NCBI GenBank assembly: GCA_022059125.1
Contig: JAEUWY010000021.1
Location: forward strand, 292,399-356,398
Source: Corynespora cassiicola
Taxonomy: Eukaryota > Ascomycota > Dothideomycetes > Pleosporales > Corynesporascaceae
DNA: 64,000 nt
Direction of reading: 5' to 3'
Position numbers and translations under genes: made by a program. Below are positions 32,653 to 45,100 of the stretch, piece by piece. Positions within the stretch are counted from its first letter, which is position 1, and every line of letters starts with the position of its first letter. The notes beneath the pieces were generated by a model that ran no database searches, was not told the DNA's origin, and saw only the letters and a program-made list of their open reading frames with translations.

Positions 32653-34775
32653 TACAGCGGGGTGACACGAAAAAAACTCCCTCTAAAAAATAGCAATTTT
32701 TAAACATTGATAACTTTTCAACTAGACTAGCTATTAAAAAAAAAAAATTAATTTAATAGACATTTGTTGATATCTTAATATAAAAATTAAAAGTTTAGAA
32801 TTTATTTTAAAGTTTTAAAGTTAAAATTAAGCTTAAAGTAAGAGTAAAAAAAGTGTAAAGTTAAGTGCTTAATTATTGTTTATCTAGCGTATAATTTTTA
32901 TTTTTTATTTGATTATTATAAACTTATATACTATATAAATATCTACAGAAAATTTTAATATAGGTTTTTCATTTAAAAGAAAAATAATAATAGAAAAAAG
33001 AATTTAAAAAGATTAAACTATATAAATAAATTAATAATTAATTACATTATTAATATTTTGTATAATATCCGTTGGCTTTATTAACTGCCCCCTAACGCCT
33101 AGGTAAAGATAATATATAATTATCTATTATTTTTTGTAGAATTAAATTCTATTCTTTATTTATAGCGTTTATAAATAAAGTATTTTCTTTTTTATTATTT
33201 TTTTGCCTAATAAATTAGGATTTAATTTATTTTAGTTATTTTTTAATATAGCTTAGATATTTTTTATAGGTGCTAAATCTGGGCTATAAGCTGGATATTT
33301 AAATAATTTAATTTTATTTTTTTAAACTATTTTAAAACTGGTTTAGCTGTATGAATTTTTAAATTATCTTGTTAAAATTTCCAATCTATAAAGTAATTAG
33401 TATTTATATTAATTCTATAATTTAATATTTAATTAAATTTATTTAATTAAATAACAAATTAAATAAAAAAAATTAAAAAAAGGTATATAAACTAACCGGG
33501 TTTTATTTATTTTTTAATAATAGATTTTAATACTTTTTATATATAATCCGTATTATTAAAGTTATTTTTAAAATTACGTGTTTTAATAAACACTAATTCT
33601 AATTTTCTTTCTATCTAAATAGCTTTCTATACTGATATAATAATATCTTAAGCTATAATTTAATTAGTAATACTTTTTTTTAAAAAGTATTTTAATTAAA
33701 AATTACAATTAATTTTTAATTAATTTTAATTTTTTAAATTTTTTTTTTTTACTTATAATTTAATTTTATAGAAGCTAATTCAGCCCCTATACCCTTATTT
33801 CTTTTTTTTCTAATATATTTCTTTTTAGAACCTAGACCTCTTTCTATTGCTGATTTATTAGAAAATATAATTCTTTTTAAATTTATATTTTTTATATTTT
33901 TTAATTATTTTTTTGTATATTTTAATCTTATTTCAGCTTTTTTTTTATTTAAATAAGACTTTTTAGTACTAATTTTTGTACTATAAATTTCTTCTTTTAA
34001 ATATTTTTATAAGCTTTTTTTAGATACTTTTATATTATTTTTAATTTATATTCTTTTATTTATTTTTTTAGAGCTTTTAATTAAATGTCTATTTATAATT
34101 TTTTCCTTTTTTTAGAAAGCTTACTTTTTTCTTCTTTATTAGCCTTAATTAAACTATTAAATAATTTATATTTCTTATTAATTCGTTTTATAGTATAACA
34201 TATACTATTTTTAGATTTATTTAATATATTAGAAATAGTTATAATAGATGTATTAGTTTTATATAAAAGATTGACTTTTTCTTTGTAGTCTGAAAATTAA
34301 GGTTTTATCTTATATTTATTTAGAGAAAATAGAGATTTGGATTTAAATTTTTAAATATTAATTTATATACTAATCTAACTAGCTTATTATTATATAATAA
34401 TGCTTACATAATCAAAACCTTATTTTTTAAACTTTAATTTTTTGTACTTTAAATATAAAATTATAGCTCTAGTTTTTTGCTTACGTAATATAAACTTAGT
34501 CTAATACAGCTAGAGTAAAAAAAGTTAAAATAATTTTATTAATAAAAAATAATTAAGCACTTAATTTTACATTTTTTTTACACTTATTTTAAGCTTAAAT
34601 CTAACTTTAAAACCTTAGTACAAATTCTCAACTTTTAATTTTTATATTAAAATCTTAATAAATATCTATTAAATTAATTTTTTTTTATTTTAATAGCTAG
34701 TTTAGTTAAAAAGTTATTAATGTTTAAAAATTGCTATTTTTTAGAAGGAGTTTTTTTTTATGTAACTCTACTGTA
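32653..34775 (-). mobile_element. RIP-degraded Tc1/mariner transposon with long TIRs
   Basis: Terminal inverted repeats of about 228 bp pair 32653-32880 with 34546-34775. The outer ends begin TACAG with GGGTGACACGAAA-like bases on the left and the matching, more mutated complement on the right, and both abut TA, the target used by this superfamily. On the minus strand between them, around 33300-33265, the decayed frame encodes the Tc1/mariner landmark YPAYSPDLAPI followed by what was probably ENIW (now with Glu-to-Lys and Trp-to-stop changes). The start of the transposase, with helix-turn-helix-like coding, lies towards 34300. All changes are of the G-to-A or C-to-T kind. The element cannot encode an active transposase. 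Confidence 0.85.
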
Positions 34776-34799
34776 TATATAGATAAGAGTTTACTAATA

Positions 34800-35165
34800 T
34801 AGCAGGTATACAGTACTTAATTTATTATTTAAATAAATAATAAGTACGCGTTATTAAAAACGTTTTTTAAATAATATATTATAATATTATAAATTTATAT
34901 TAAAATATGCGTATTAAATAAAAAAAAAGAAAAAACAGTAAGCTCTAATTAGTAACATAAAAAGATTAAGTTAAGTTAATTATAGTATTATATAAAAATA
35001 CGCAGTACTTAGTTTACTATTCAGATAAACTATTACTACACGTTATAAAAAGCACTTTTTAAATAATGTAGTATAATATTTTAAACTTATTTCAAAATAA
35101 ATATATATTAAGTAAAAAAAACAAAAACAGTAGGCTTTAATTAGTTAGATAAAAAAATAAAATTA
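34800..35165. repeat. Tandem ~185 bp AT-rich repeat, left flank of the gene island
   Basis: Two diverged head-to-tail copies, about 34800-34980 and 34985-35165. Each contains CAGTACTTA near its start, TTTTTAAATAAT, TATAATATT and AACAGTA-GCT-TAATTAGT-A-ATAAAAA near its end. An inverted copy lies at about 38460-38640 on the other side of the gene island. Confidence 0.7.
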
Positions 35166-35278
35166 AATTGATTCTAGTATTATATAGAGTATTTGCTATA
35201 ATTTCTAGATAATACACTTTTTTTTATAACTCTACAGTCTTTTTTATCTATTTACTAAGCTTTTTTAAGGTCGCTTTT

Positions 35279-37818
35279 TTAACGTCTAGTTACATGTATT
35301 ACATCTAAAGAAGTACTTGATGCTCGCGTTACCGCAATTAAGTGCTCTGTACTTATTGTGGAGCTTTGCGTCGGTCCAAGTTCATCCATTTTAAGACCCT
35401 GTTCAGCCTCGTTTTGCTCGGTAACAGCTCTCTGTGCACGTTTTCTAACAGAGGCCCGATCTGCACCTCCTGCTCTAGGATGTGCCAAAACCCCTGTAGA
35501 CAAATTATTTAGTCCATCGTCTTTGATCCATGCTTTTACTTCAGAATCGGTCGCTTGGGCTGCTCTTTTGAGATAGGGTGCAGTTCTAGGTGAGATCACT
35601 TGGGAGATACTCGACCATGACTCCCAAAGAAGTGTCGAATTTGTTGCTGTACTCAAGATCAGTTGAGTCCGGAAATATCGCCAAAAGCACGTACCTCTGC
35701 AGAACCAGACGATCACAAACATCATAACCAAGCTGTGCACGGCAATAGCAGCCATCACAAGTATATATGATCCTGTAGGTCCAGCCGCGAGAAAGGCGGG
35801 TCGTCCTTGTCCTCCTGGAATTTGTACCGCGACGAAATCAGCTCGTGCCGAGTAAGTCATGTTGCCGCCATTGAGGAATACATAGTCCTGATAGCGTGAT
35901 GCTAAAACCGCAGTTATCATGCTTTGGACTGCTTCGGCCGTTGTGCCTCCCTCACGTAGTATTTCCAAGAGCAAGCCTCCAATGCTGATATCTGCACGAC
36001 CAGTGGCAGGTTCGTACGATTGTAATAGGTTTATGGTTGAAGCGCCTTCGAATTGCATAACATTTAACGCACTTTTAGTATCGTCGACATCAAGATATGG
36101 AGGCTTTTGAAAATCGACTTGAGCATTCTCCTCCCAGAGGTTTGATTGAAGTGACAGGAGCCCACGTTGCTCCATCGTGGTGTGTGGCGAAGACAACATT
36201 TGTTTCCGCACTTCATCGAAGCGGATTCGCCCACTTACGGAGTCGTAGCGATATCTTGGTTGAACAAGAGGCCCCACAGAAGACGCAGAGATGTTAATAT
36301 ACCTGGCAGCAGACGCTGGAAAGCACAAACTGAAGCTCAAGGTAGCATCAGCGGCTGTAAAATTGTTATTGGTTCGGTACACATCCGTCCAGTCGTCCCT
36401 GCTTCGATGGACCAATTCCGGTGTAGAGTCATTGAAAATTTCTTGAATAATTGAATAGTCTACCTTGGGTAATTCGGTAAACTCAAACTTGACTCGACTG
36501 GAAAAGTTTACAAGCAGGTAAGACTTAGGGGGGATTCGATACCATAAATCCGGTGAATCCCCTTCGAGAGGTTCATCAAGTGTCATCCAAGCGTTTCTTA
36601 GGTAGCTAAATCTCTGTGCAAGTTGGCAGATAGATAGATCCCAGTCCGAAGAATGATATTTAGGTGTTGCACCTCTTTCTGGGGAGATCCCATACGATAT
36701 TGAGCAATTGAATTCTTGAGACGGACTCATTGTCAAAAGTCGCGAAAGTCGCGAAGCTGACGCTTCCTGCAAAAGATCCAGAGGGATAGAAATATTTCCG
36801 TGCAATATTGGGGCTGGAAAGGGCCTGTTGATCTGAAGGGGTGCCAAGTGTGTTCCTAGATTGGTGATGTTGGGTCGAACACATACAACGCGCGAATCTA
36901 CGACAGTAGCTGGTCCATTATAGACGTGAATAGACGAACGATTCCCTTCGCCATCTATGGGAAGGAAGGCTCTCATAGTCAGACCTGTGTCAGATATGCC
37001 TGAGCTTCCGTTTCCAGCCATTCCTTCTGCGTATTCGGCGAATGCGGGATACTGACGTACTCCGACGTTCCACTTGAAATCTCCGGACGGGGAGATTATC
37101 TTTGGAATGGTTATCGGATAGGACGCAAGATGTCTGTCGTCGTTAATAATGCGCGGCCCTTATCTCGCTGAGAACGCCAGATCGTTGCCGGGACGATGAC
37201 TCACGCTGTAACGAGGCCAGTGCCGACATCTGAAAGCAGAATCGTCGACGTAAATTGCAGAAATATTGTCGTGACAGTCAGAATAGCAGTCAGACTCGTC
37301 GCCAACCAACTTATGAATCTGGTTCCAGTGTATATGTGTCCAAACAGTGTGTATGGTGCGGGCGCAGCAGCTCGCATCATCGAGACGGTAGCTAGCTTTG
37401 GTAGAGCGACGCCTGGGCCTTCAAGAAGAATACCAGCGATCATTGAACATGCAATCCCACATTGTACTGTAATCGCGGTTCTTAAAACCACAGCAGCAAT
37501 AGCAATAGATCTTGTTGTCCAACCTGCAAGCGCAACATTCTTCCATGTCGGGTTGTCATCTGCTGCAAACCATAGAAAGCTAATATAACCAACAAAGGCG
37601 AGAATGCCAACAGCGCTTGATACTAGGAGAAAGCAGGGCAGACGTCCGATTCTCTGCATCAACTACATCAGGTTTGTGTAGTCAGTTGGCGCCTTATTAT
37701 GTCGAGTGGGAAGTCAGCTTACCTCACGTGTTCGAGCTTTGCCACTGGTTTCTGAGAGCTCAGCCCCGTTGTCATTCACCTCATCACTTGACCCCAAGAA
37801 ATTGTAGCTAGCCTTCAT
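35279..37818 (-). CDS. Large fungal membrane protein of unknown function
   Basis: Three exons are proposed: 37818-37723, 37662-37205 and 37133-35279, giving 802 aa. Intron 1 (60 nt) is canonical. Intron 2 (71 nt) uses GTGAGT and the acceptor CGACAG, the only one that keeps the frame open. The N-terminal part has a short acidic tail and three or more membrane helices (PCFLLVSSAVGILAFVGYIS and following). The middle is a long extracellular-type domain rich in N-glycosylation sequons (NIT, NIS, NFS, NDS and NMT). One further helix lies near the C-terminus (GSYILVMAAIAVHSLVMMFV), followed by a cytoplasmic tail. This architecture is common in uncharacterised Pezizomycotina proteins; I do not assign a function. 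The stop codon lies only a few bases from the AT-rich block, so the original C-terminus may have been altered or truncated. Confidence 0.75.
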
Positions 37819-38370
37819 ATTCAATTTTTGGCGTGTAGATGGGTTGGTGAAGCTATCATGAGCGTGTACGTTCTATCGGATGGGTTGTTGAGCAGTTATA
37901 GTACGGTCTTGCGTGACACCTTGCGGGGTCAGCATGTCGACTGTGTTTCAGCCTTGCAAGTTGACGCCGGTGAGTGCACACTTTAGGAATTTTAATATTG
38001 GCAATTGGGGCCAAAATTTTCATTTACAGGATCCAAGACGGAACTTCGGAGGACTTTTAAATTGAACGTGCATATAGTGTCGAACAATTTCGCCGGGGCT
38101 GTTTCTAGAGCTGCCTGTCGCTTATCCGCGGGGCATTACCGTGTCTGTGCACTCAATGCACGCCATCAGTCAATGCACGCGCAACACCAAAACGGGCTAC
38201 ACAAAATTAATGCTGTAGAGCCACACACAAAACGATGATTACCATGAGATAACTCAGTGATGTACTCTATAGACCTATATAACTAAATGTTCTACTGATA
38301 CTTTCTAGGCTGAGGGATTTTGCGGCCGCGGGTGTTGGTATAGTATGCAGGCGTTGGTATGCGCGCTATG
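37819..38370. other. Upstream region of the island gene
   Basis: About 550 bases with normal composition, presumably promoter of the membrane-protein gene. A 77-codon plus frame at 38005-38238 has no domain. The right border of the island near 38330-38395 is GC-rich (GCGGCCGCGGG, GCGCGCTATGCGCGATACGC) before the sequence turns AT-rich. Confidence 0.5.
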
Positions 38371-38459
38371 CGCGATACGCTATCTACATTATCTCTAGTA
38401 CTACGTTTCTGCTTTTTTCTTAGTACTGCTTTCTATAAAGCCTTTATACTATACTACTA

Positions 38460-38640
38460 TTAAATTAACTTAATTTTTTTATCTAACTAATTAGAGCTCG
38501 CTGTTTTTTTTTTATACACAGTTTAAAGCGAGTTTAGAATATTATACTATATTACTTAAAAAAGTGTTTCTAATAATATAATATAAAGAATAAGTAAGTC
38601 TATTAGATAAGTAAGTTAATTAGTTTTTAACTGCCCCAGT
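38460..38640. repeat. Inverted copy of the island-flanking AT repeat
   Basis: The reverse complement of this stretch aligns with 34985-35165: shared features include ACTTTTT-AA-TAAT-TAGTATAATATT and AACAG followed by CT-TAATTAGTTAGATAAAAAAAT. The pair therefore frames the gene island at 35.3-38.4 kb in opposite orientations. Confidence 0.65.
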
Positions 38641-38890
38641 ACTTACGCAACTACCTATTTAACTACTTTAAAAAAATACTATAATAACTTAATATAAAAA
38701 ATAACTATAGTAGTTATATTATTATTTTATATAACGTAAACTATAAGCGAGCGGGCTATATAAACGAGCAGGTTATTTTTTAACTGCTCTAACACGTGCG
38801 CAACTACTTACTTAACTACTTTAAAAAAATACTGTAATAACTTAATATAAAAAGTAATTATAGTAGTTATACTGTTATTTTATATATATA
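38631..38890. repeat. Tandem duplication, ~149 bp unit
   Basis: Two head-to-tail copies begin with ACTGCCCCAGTACTTACGCA (38631) and its diverged form ACTGCTCTAACACGTGCGCA (about 38780). Both continue with CTTAACTACTTTAAAAAAAT and a TAGTAGTTAT segment. Differences are mostly transitions. Confidence 0.75.
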
Positions 38891-39189
38891 AAAGTTATAT
38901 TTTTATTTTTTATAGTGCGTATAGCGCAGTTTGAACTGCCAGCTACTACTAAAATAAGTTACTTTTTTTTTTTTTTATTTAATTACTTTTTAACGTCTTT
39001 TTAAGCTATAATTTTAGTTTTTTTTAGCTTTTATTAAGATTTTTTTATACTAAATCTATTTTTTTTTTGTTTTATACGCTGTCTAGCAGCTTTATTAGCT
39101 TTTTTAAAATTTTTAATCTGCATATAAAATAATATAATTTTATAAATTAGTATTATAGTATTTTTATTAATTTAAGTTAAAGCTTTAAT

Positions 39190-40680
39190 AATTATACAGA
39201 GAAACAGCACAGTAGATGTAGGGTTAGAGTTAGATATATACTTAAATCGCGAACATTTACTGTAATCTTGTTTAAATCTTAATTTGTAATCTGCACGAGC
39301 GTGCAGAATTAACTTAAGTATTTAGCTATATTCTGAAATTTTATCTAAATCGCGAATATTTACTATAATTTTATTTAAATTTTAATTTGCAATCTGCACA
39401 AGCGTACAGAATTAACTTAAGTATTTAGCTATATTCTGTAATTTTATTTAAATCGCGAATATTTACTGTAATTTTATTTAAATTTTAATTTATAATCTGC
39501 ACAAGCGTGCAGAATTAATTTAAGTATTTAGCTATATTTTATAATTTTGCTTAAATTATAATTTGCAATCTACATAAGCGTGTAGAATTAACTTAAATAT
39601 TTAGCTATATTCTGTAATTTTATTTAAATTATGATTTATAATCTATATAAGCGTGCAGAATTAATTTAAGTATTTAGCTATATTCTGTAATTTTACTTAA
39701 ATCGCGAATATTTACTGTAATTTTATTTAAATTTTAATTTATAATCTACACAAGCGTGCAGAATTAACTTAAGTATTTAGCTATATTCTATAATTTTACT
39801 TAAATTGCGATTTATAATCTGCACAAACATACAGAATTAATTTAAGTATTTAGCTATATTCTGTAGTTTTATTTAAATTATAATTTGTAATCTGCACGAG
39901 CGTGCAGAATTAACTTAAATATTTAGCTATATTCTGTAATTTTATTTAAATTGCGATTTGCAATCTGCATAAGCGTACAGAATTAATTTAAGTATTTAGC
40001 TATATTCTGTAATTTTATTTAAATCGCGAATATTTACTGTAATTTTATTTAAATTTTAATTTATAATCTGCACGAGCGTGCAGAATTAACTTAAATATTT
40101 AGCTATATTCTGTAATCTTATCTAAATCACGAATATTTACTATAATTTTATTTAAATTTTAATTTATAATCTACACGAGCGTGCAGAATTAATTTAAGTA
40201 TTTAGCTATATTCTGTAATTTTGCCTAAATTTTAATTTATAATCTGTATAAGCGTATAGAATTAACTTAAGTATTTAGCTATATTTTATAATTTTATTTA
40301 AATTGCGATTTATGATCTGCATAAGCGTGCAGAATTAACTTAAATATTTAGTTATATTCTATAATTTTATTTAAATCGCGATTTGTAATCTGCACAAGCG
40401 TGCAGAATTAACTTAAATATTTAGCTATATTCTGTAATTTTACTTAAATTGTAATTTATAATCTGCATAAGCGTGCAGAATTAACTTAAGTATTTAATTA
40501 TATTCTGTAATTTTATTTAAATCGCGAATATTTACTATAATTTTACTTAAATTTTAATTTATAATCTGCACGAGCGTGCAGAATTAACTTAAGTATTTAG
40601 CTATATTTTATAATTTTATTTAAATTGTAATTTTTAATCTGCACAAGCGTACAGAATTTATCTACTAATATTTTAGTAAA
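39190..40680. repeat. Satellite array with two unit lengths (about 73 and 104 bp)
   Basis: Seventeen copies of a core like CTGCACGAGCGTGCAG (near-perfect palindrome) followed by AATTAACTTAAGTATTTAGC and TATATTCTGTAATTTTATTT. Core starts are near 39291, 39393, 39497, 39569, 39642, 39746, 39819, 39891, 39964, 40067, 40171, 40245, 40317, 40390, 40462, 40567 and 40639. Spacing is either 72-74 or 102-105 bp. The long unit differs by a 31 bp insert containing CGCGAATATTTACTGTAATT. Differences between units are mostly C/T and G/A. Confidence 0.93.
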
Positions 40681-41750
40681 ATTCTAATATTTACTCTGAA
40701 CTAGCAGGTAGAACTTAATATAGTTAGCACGTTATAAATAAACTTACTCTAAGCTCTGTTCTAGCTAAATAGGCCTGTTTACTTTAGAAATAGGCACACC
40801 CGCTCTATATATAAATAAAATAGTATATTAAACTTTATTACTTTAGTGCACGTTTTTTAACTTTTAAAGTCTTAGCTTATTCTTAATTATCTCTGTATAT
40901 ATTATTAGTTTTTTTATTTTATATTCTACTAAAAAATTACTATACTTTTTTTTATTATCTATACGTCCGCATATCTCTAAATCTAGTTTATTTATTTTAG
41001 TAATATATTTTTATAGTAAAGTAACTAAGCTAATTTATATTTTCTAGCGCCCCGCCTGCTAAAAAAGTATAAAAAACTAAACTACTACTTTTAGCGTCTA
41101 AAAAAAAGTAAAACACTAAAAAAGCACAGAAAACTAGCTCTATTCTAAAATAAATAAGCAGAGCTATAGCTACTGTAGATCTACCGCCTGCTAAAAAAAT
41201 ATAAAAATTTAAACTATAGTTTTTAGCGTTTAAAAAAAAGCTAAATACTAAAAAAGTATAGAAAGCTAAGCCAGAGCTTTTAGCTTTAGAAAAAAAAAAT
41301 TAGTTATTTAGTAAACTAAGCTTTATCTACTTACAACTGCAAAGTTTTTAGTTTACTAGCTAAACTTATAATAAAATAAAAACAGTAATTAAAATCTTAA
41401 TCTGTTTTATATATATTAAATATATAGTATTTTTAGTAAAGTTAGCTTACTTTATAAAAAGCCTGCCTATTAATTAAAAATCGTATATATAAAAAAGCAG
41501 TTCTATATAATACGCTTTTACCTAGATAAGCAGCAATAAAATATACTTTATAATAGTTATAAAAAAGTATAAAACTAGTAAAAGTAGAAATAAGCAGTTA
41601 GTATAAAAGCGGATTTAATTAGCGGAAACTACTAAGTAGAGGTTTTAAAAAGCTTTCTTAAAACTCGTAAAAAGTTTTAAATTACTAATAAAAACTATTA
41701 GTAGATCTATAGTATATATAATAAAAATATATTATTTTATACTGGCTGAT

Positions 41751-42197
41751 TATTAAAGCTGTACTACAGGCTATAAGCGAGACTAGAAAGCAAGTAGCTG
41801 CTTAAGTTAATTTTTAGAGATAAGTACTTAGTAGAGTTACGTAAGTAAAACGATGTGCGATATACTATACAGGTTTCCGTATTAGCAATAAAGTATAATA
41901 AGTTAATAGTTAATTCTAAACAATAAATTTGCTAATAAAGTAAATATAACTATAAAGTATAATTATGCGAACTATATATTTAATAGTAACTGCGCTCACC
42001 TATATCTATCGTAAATACTTACTATTAGTATTTATAAGCGCTTACTTTACTAAAACGTAAGCTCTAAATTATATATTTTTTTTAGTTATATAATATAATA
42101 TAGCAGTTTCTTTTTAGGCGCGTAATTATATATATAATTAAAACTGCGCTTTTAATATTACCTACCCAGATTCTTCTAAAACTGTATTATAATACTA
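41751..42197 (-). repeat. LTR of the gypsy element (3' LTR in coding sense)
   Basis: A 447 bp copy that matches 48072-48518 along its full length and in equal size. In the plus direction it starts TATTAAAGCTGTACTACAGG, where the less mutated third copy at 56087 has TGTTAAAACTGTACTATAGG. It ends AACTGTATTATAATACTA. Confidence 0.85.
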
Positions 42198-45100
42198 TTT
42201 TTTTCTACTTAGAATTTATTTTTAAATTATATAACTAATTAGTAGTTTTGCTTATAAACGCCGTTGTCCCGCGTCTTATAAGTATAACTAGTATATTATA
42301 TTTTCTAACTTTTAAGTACGTTATATTTGTTTTACGTCCGAAATTCGTCGCACAAACATTATTTCTCTTTTTTCTTATAATAAGTATTTTGCTTTTAGTT
42401 AAAATTACTTTATTATATTTAATTTTTACTTAAAATATACTAAGTATACTAAACTTAGTCGTCTCTGCGTAAGCTTATTATAAAAATCGCTTAACTGTAC
42501 TCGCGATAAGTATTAAAAAAAAGTAAATAAAAATAAAAAGTTATTAGCGTAAGTAATATTTTAGTTAATATAAAATAAAAAAATATTAAAATAGGCTGAA
42601 GAGCGTGCAAAAAAGAAAGCGCTCTATTTAGTATTAAAAATAGAAAAAAATAGCGAGTTAGACGCCGCTTAATCTATAAACTGTTCTACTACTAATACTT
42701 TAGTTAAATTTTCGTCTGCGATATAGTCTATAATAAACTTTATTAATTCTACTATTACTTTTTTTAATAATAGTCTAACAGTATTAAGTAATTTCTAAAG
42801 TTAGTTTTTAGTTTTTATATATTCTCAGACTCAGAGTAACTTTTCTATTTAACTAAGTATTCTCGTCTTTTAGATAATTATTAATATACTTTTACTTTTT
42901 TAACTTTAAATTTAACTTCTTTCTCTATTTTATAGTAAAAGTGTTTTTAGACTAGTATTTCGGCGTCGGCAGATTCTAATAGTAACACATAAAATATTAA
43001 GTGTATTTTAGTATTAGTAGAGAGTTAAAGTTTATAGTTAACTAGTTTTTTTTGTTCTAGAATTAAAAATAGTCCGACTTTAACGTGGTTTAATTTCTTA
43101 CTTAATTATATTATTTAAAAATTTTTTATAAAAAAATATATTTTATCTCTTCTCTTTAGCTGAGGTGCTATTTTTTATTTCTAATTAATATAAAAAATAG
43201 TTTTACGTTGTGCTGTCTTAATATTTTTCTATAATTATTTATAAAGTTTTTATAATTTTTTTAATTTATCTATTACTTAACTTGCAACTAGCTTAATTCG
43301 CTTTTTTTTAATTTTTAGTAGTAGAAAATTTAGATGTATCCCGTGTAATGCGTAATAAAAAAATTACTTTATCGTTACTAATTCTCTATTATTAAATATA
43401 AGTTATGCTATAGGTAGTAGTAATACCTAATTATTCTGTTTTTAGTTACTATATATCTGTAAGTATATCTTTATAGTCTAGTTTATTCTTTCTATTTAAC
43501 TGTCTGTCTGTAGATAATATACTATTAATAATTTTTTTTTAATTTTAATAGCTAATATTAGTATTATTTAGTAGTTTAATATAAAGAGTTTATCTCTATC
43601 GCTAATAATTAATTAAGATAATTTATAATACCTAACTACGCGATTTAGAATAACTTATACTAGTTCTAGTACAGTATAGTTATTTTTAAATAAAATTATC
43701 TCTACGTACTTTATAAATCTGTTTATAACTACTAAAATAATATTATAGAGTACTTTAAAAACTAAGTTATAAAACGTTAGTAATCTAGTAACAAAGTCTA
43801 TAGTAATATCTGTTTAGAGTTTATTTAGTATCTCTACAGCTTATAGCTCTCCGTACTAAGCGTGTGTGCTATATTTATTCTTTTAATATATTATATATTT
43901 TTTAATAAACTTCGCTACTTTATTTTTTAATTTAAAAATATTATACGTTTGTTATATTAGTTTAATTATTTATTTAATACTTAAGTGTCCGTGCAACAGA
44001 TTTTCGTAATACTACTAAATAATAGTTTAATAAAGTTTTTTTAGTACTTATTAATATACTGTTATAATAAGATTAATACTGCGTGCTGGTTCTAAAGTGC
44101 TGTCTAGCGTTTACTTAAAAATAGCAGCTTTATTTATTAACTTAGTTTTTGTAATATCTGTTTTTTAGCTTAAAGCGTCTGCTTATCTATTTTCTTTATT
44201 TAGTATATAAATAATTCTAAATTTATACTGTTTTAGTTTTTTACTCTATCTAGTATATTATTAGTCTAATAGTTTAGTTGTTGTAAATATTATTAGATTT
44301 TTATAATTTAAGTATACTGTAAGTTCCGAACAACTTTCTGCGTAAATTTTTTAGTATTTAAAAAAGTCTATAATAGTAAGTAATTCTTTATTATAAATAT
44401 TATAATTTTCTTTAGCTCCGCTGAACTTTTTTAAGTAATAGATAATTAGATGCTATTTACTTTTTTTTTTTTAATTAATATATACTTTTATTACTAGGTC
44501 TAATGCGTCTGTCTCTATACGTAAAAGTTTTTTACTAGTAAATAATATAAAAACTAGTAGTAATATACTTGCTTTTTTAAGTATTTTAAAAGCCTGTTAT
44601 TAATCTGTATTCTACTTAAATAGTACGTTTTTTTTTATTAACTTTATAAGTAGTAGTGCTTTTTCTAAGTAGTAATTAATAAACTGTCTGTTAAAGTCAT
44701 AAAATTCTAAAAAAAATTATATATTTTTAACACTTTTTAGTATTAGCTAGTTTTTAACTACTTTAATTTTTTTTAAACTAATTTTAACTCTATGTCTTCC
44801 TATAATATATCTTAAAAATTTAACTTTATTTTTATAGAATTTATATTTTTTTAGTTTAAGTCGTAGTTCTGCTTTTTTTAAATATTTTAGTACTGTCTGT
44901 ACGTGCTAGATGTGTTTTTTAAAATCTTTAGAAAAAACTAAAATATTATTTAAGTATACGATAACGAATATATTTAGATATACTTTTAATATATTATTAA
45001 TAAATACCTGATATGTCGCAGGTGTGTTAGTAAAACTAAATAGTATTATAAAATATTTATAGTACTTATACCGCGTTCAGAATACTGTTTTCTATTTTTT

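Larger units (their letters stand above)
30165..35275. repeat. AT-rich, RIP-like block 1
   Basis: About 5 kb of extremely AT-rich DNA with sharp borders on both sides. C and G survive mostly in GC/CG-containing words (AGCGAGC, ACGCG, TAGC), while CA and TG are scarce and TA is abundant, as expected after C-to-T change at CpA on both strands. No intact gene is visible. A Tc1/mariner relic lies at 32653-34775 and tandem AT-rich copies at 34800-35165. Confidence 0.85.

Noticed and set aside
39190..40680. CRISPR array reading of the regularly spaced palindromic units
   Set aside because: The spacing regions are themselves near-identical repeats, not unique spacers, and the genome is fungal; it is a satellite.
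42248..42433. 61-codon plus frame in the gypsy element
   Set aside because: Chance opening in AT-rich decayed DNA opposite to the coding strand of the element.
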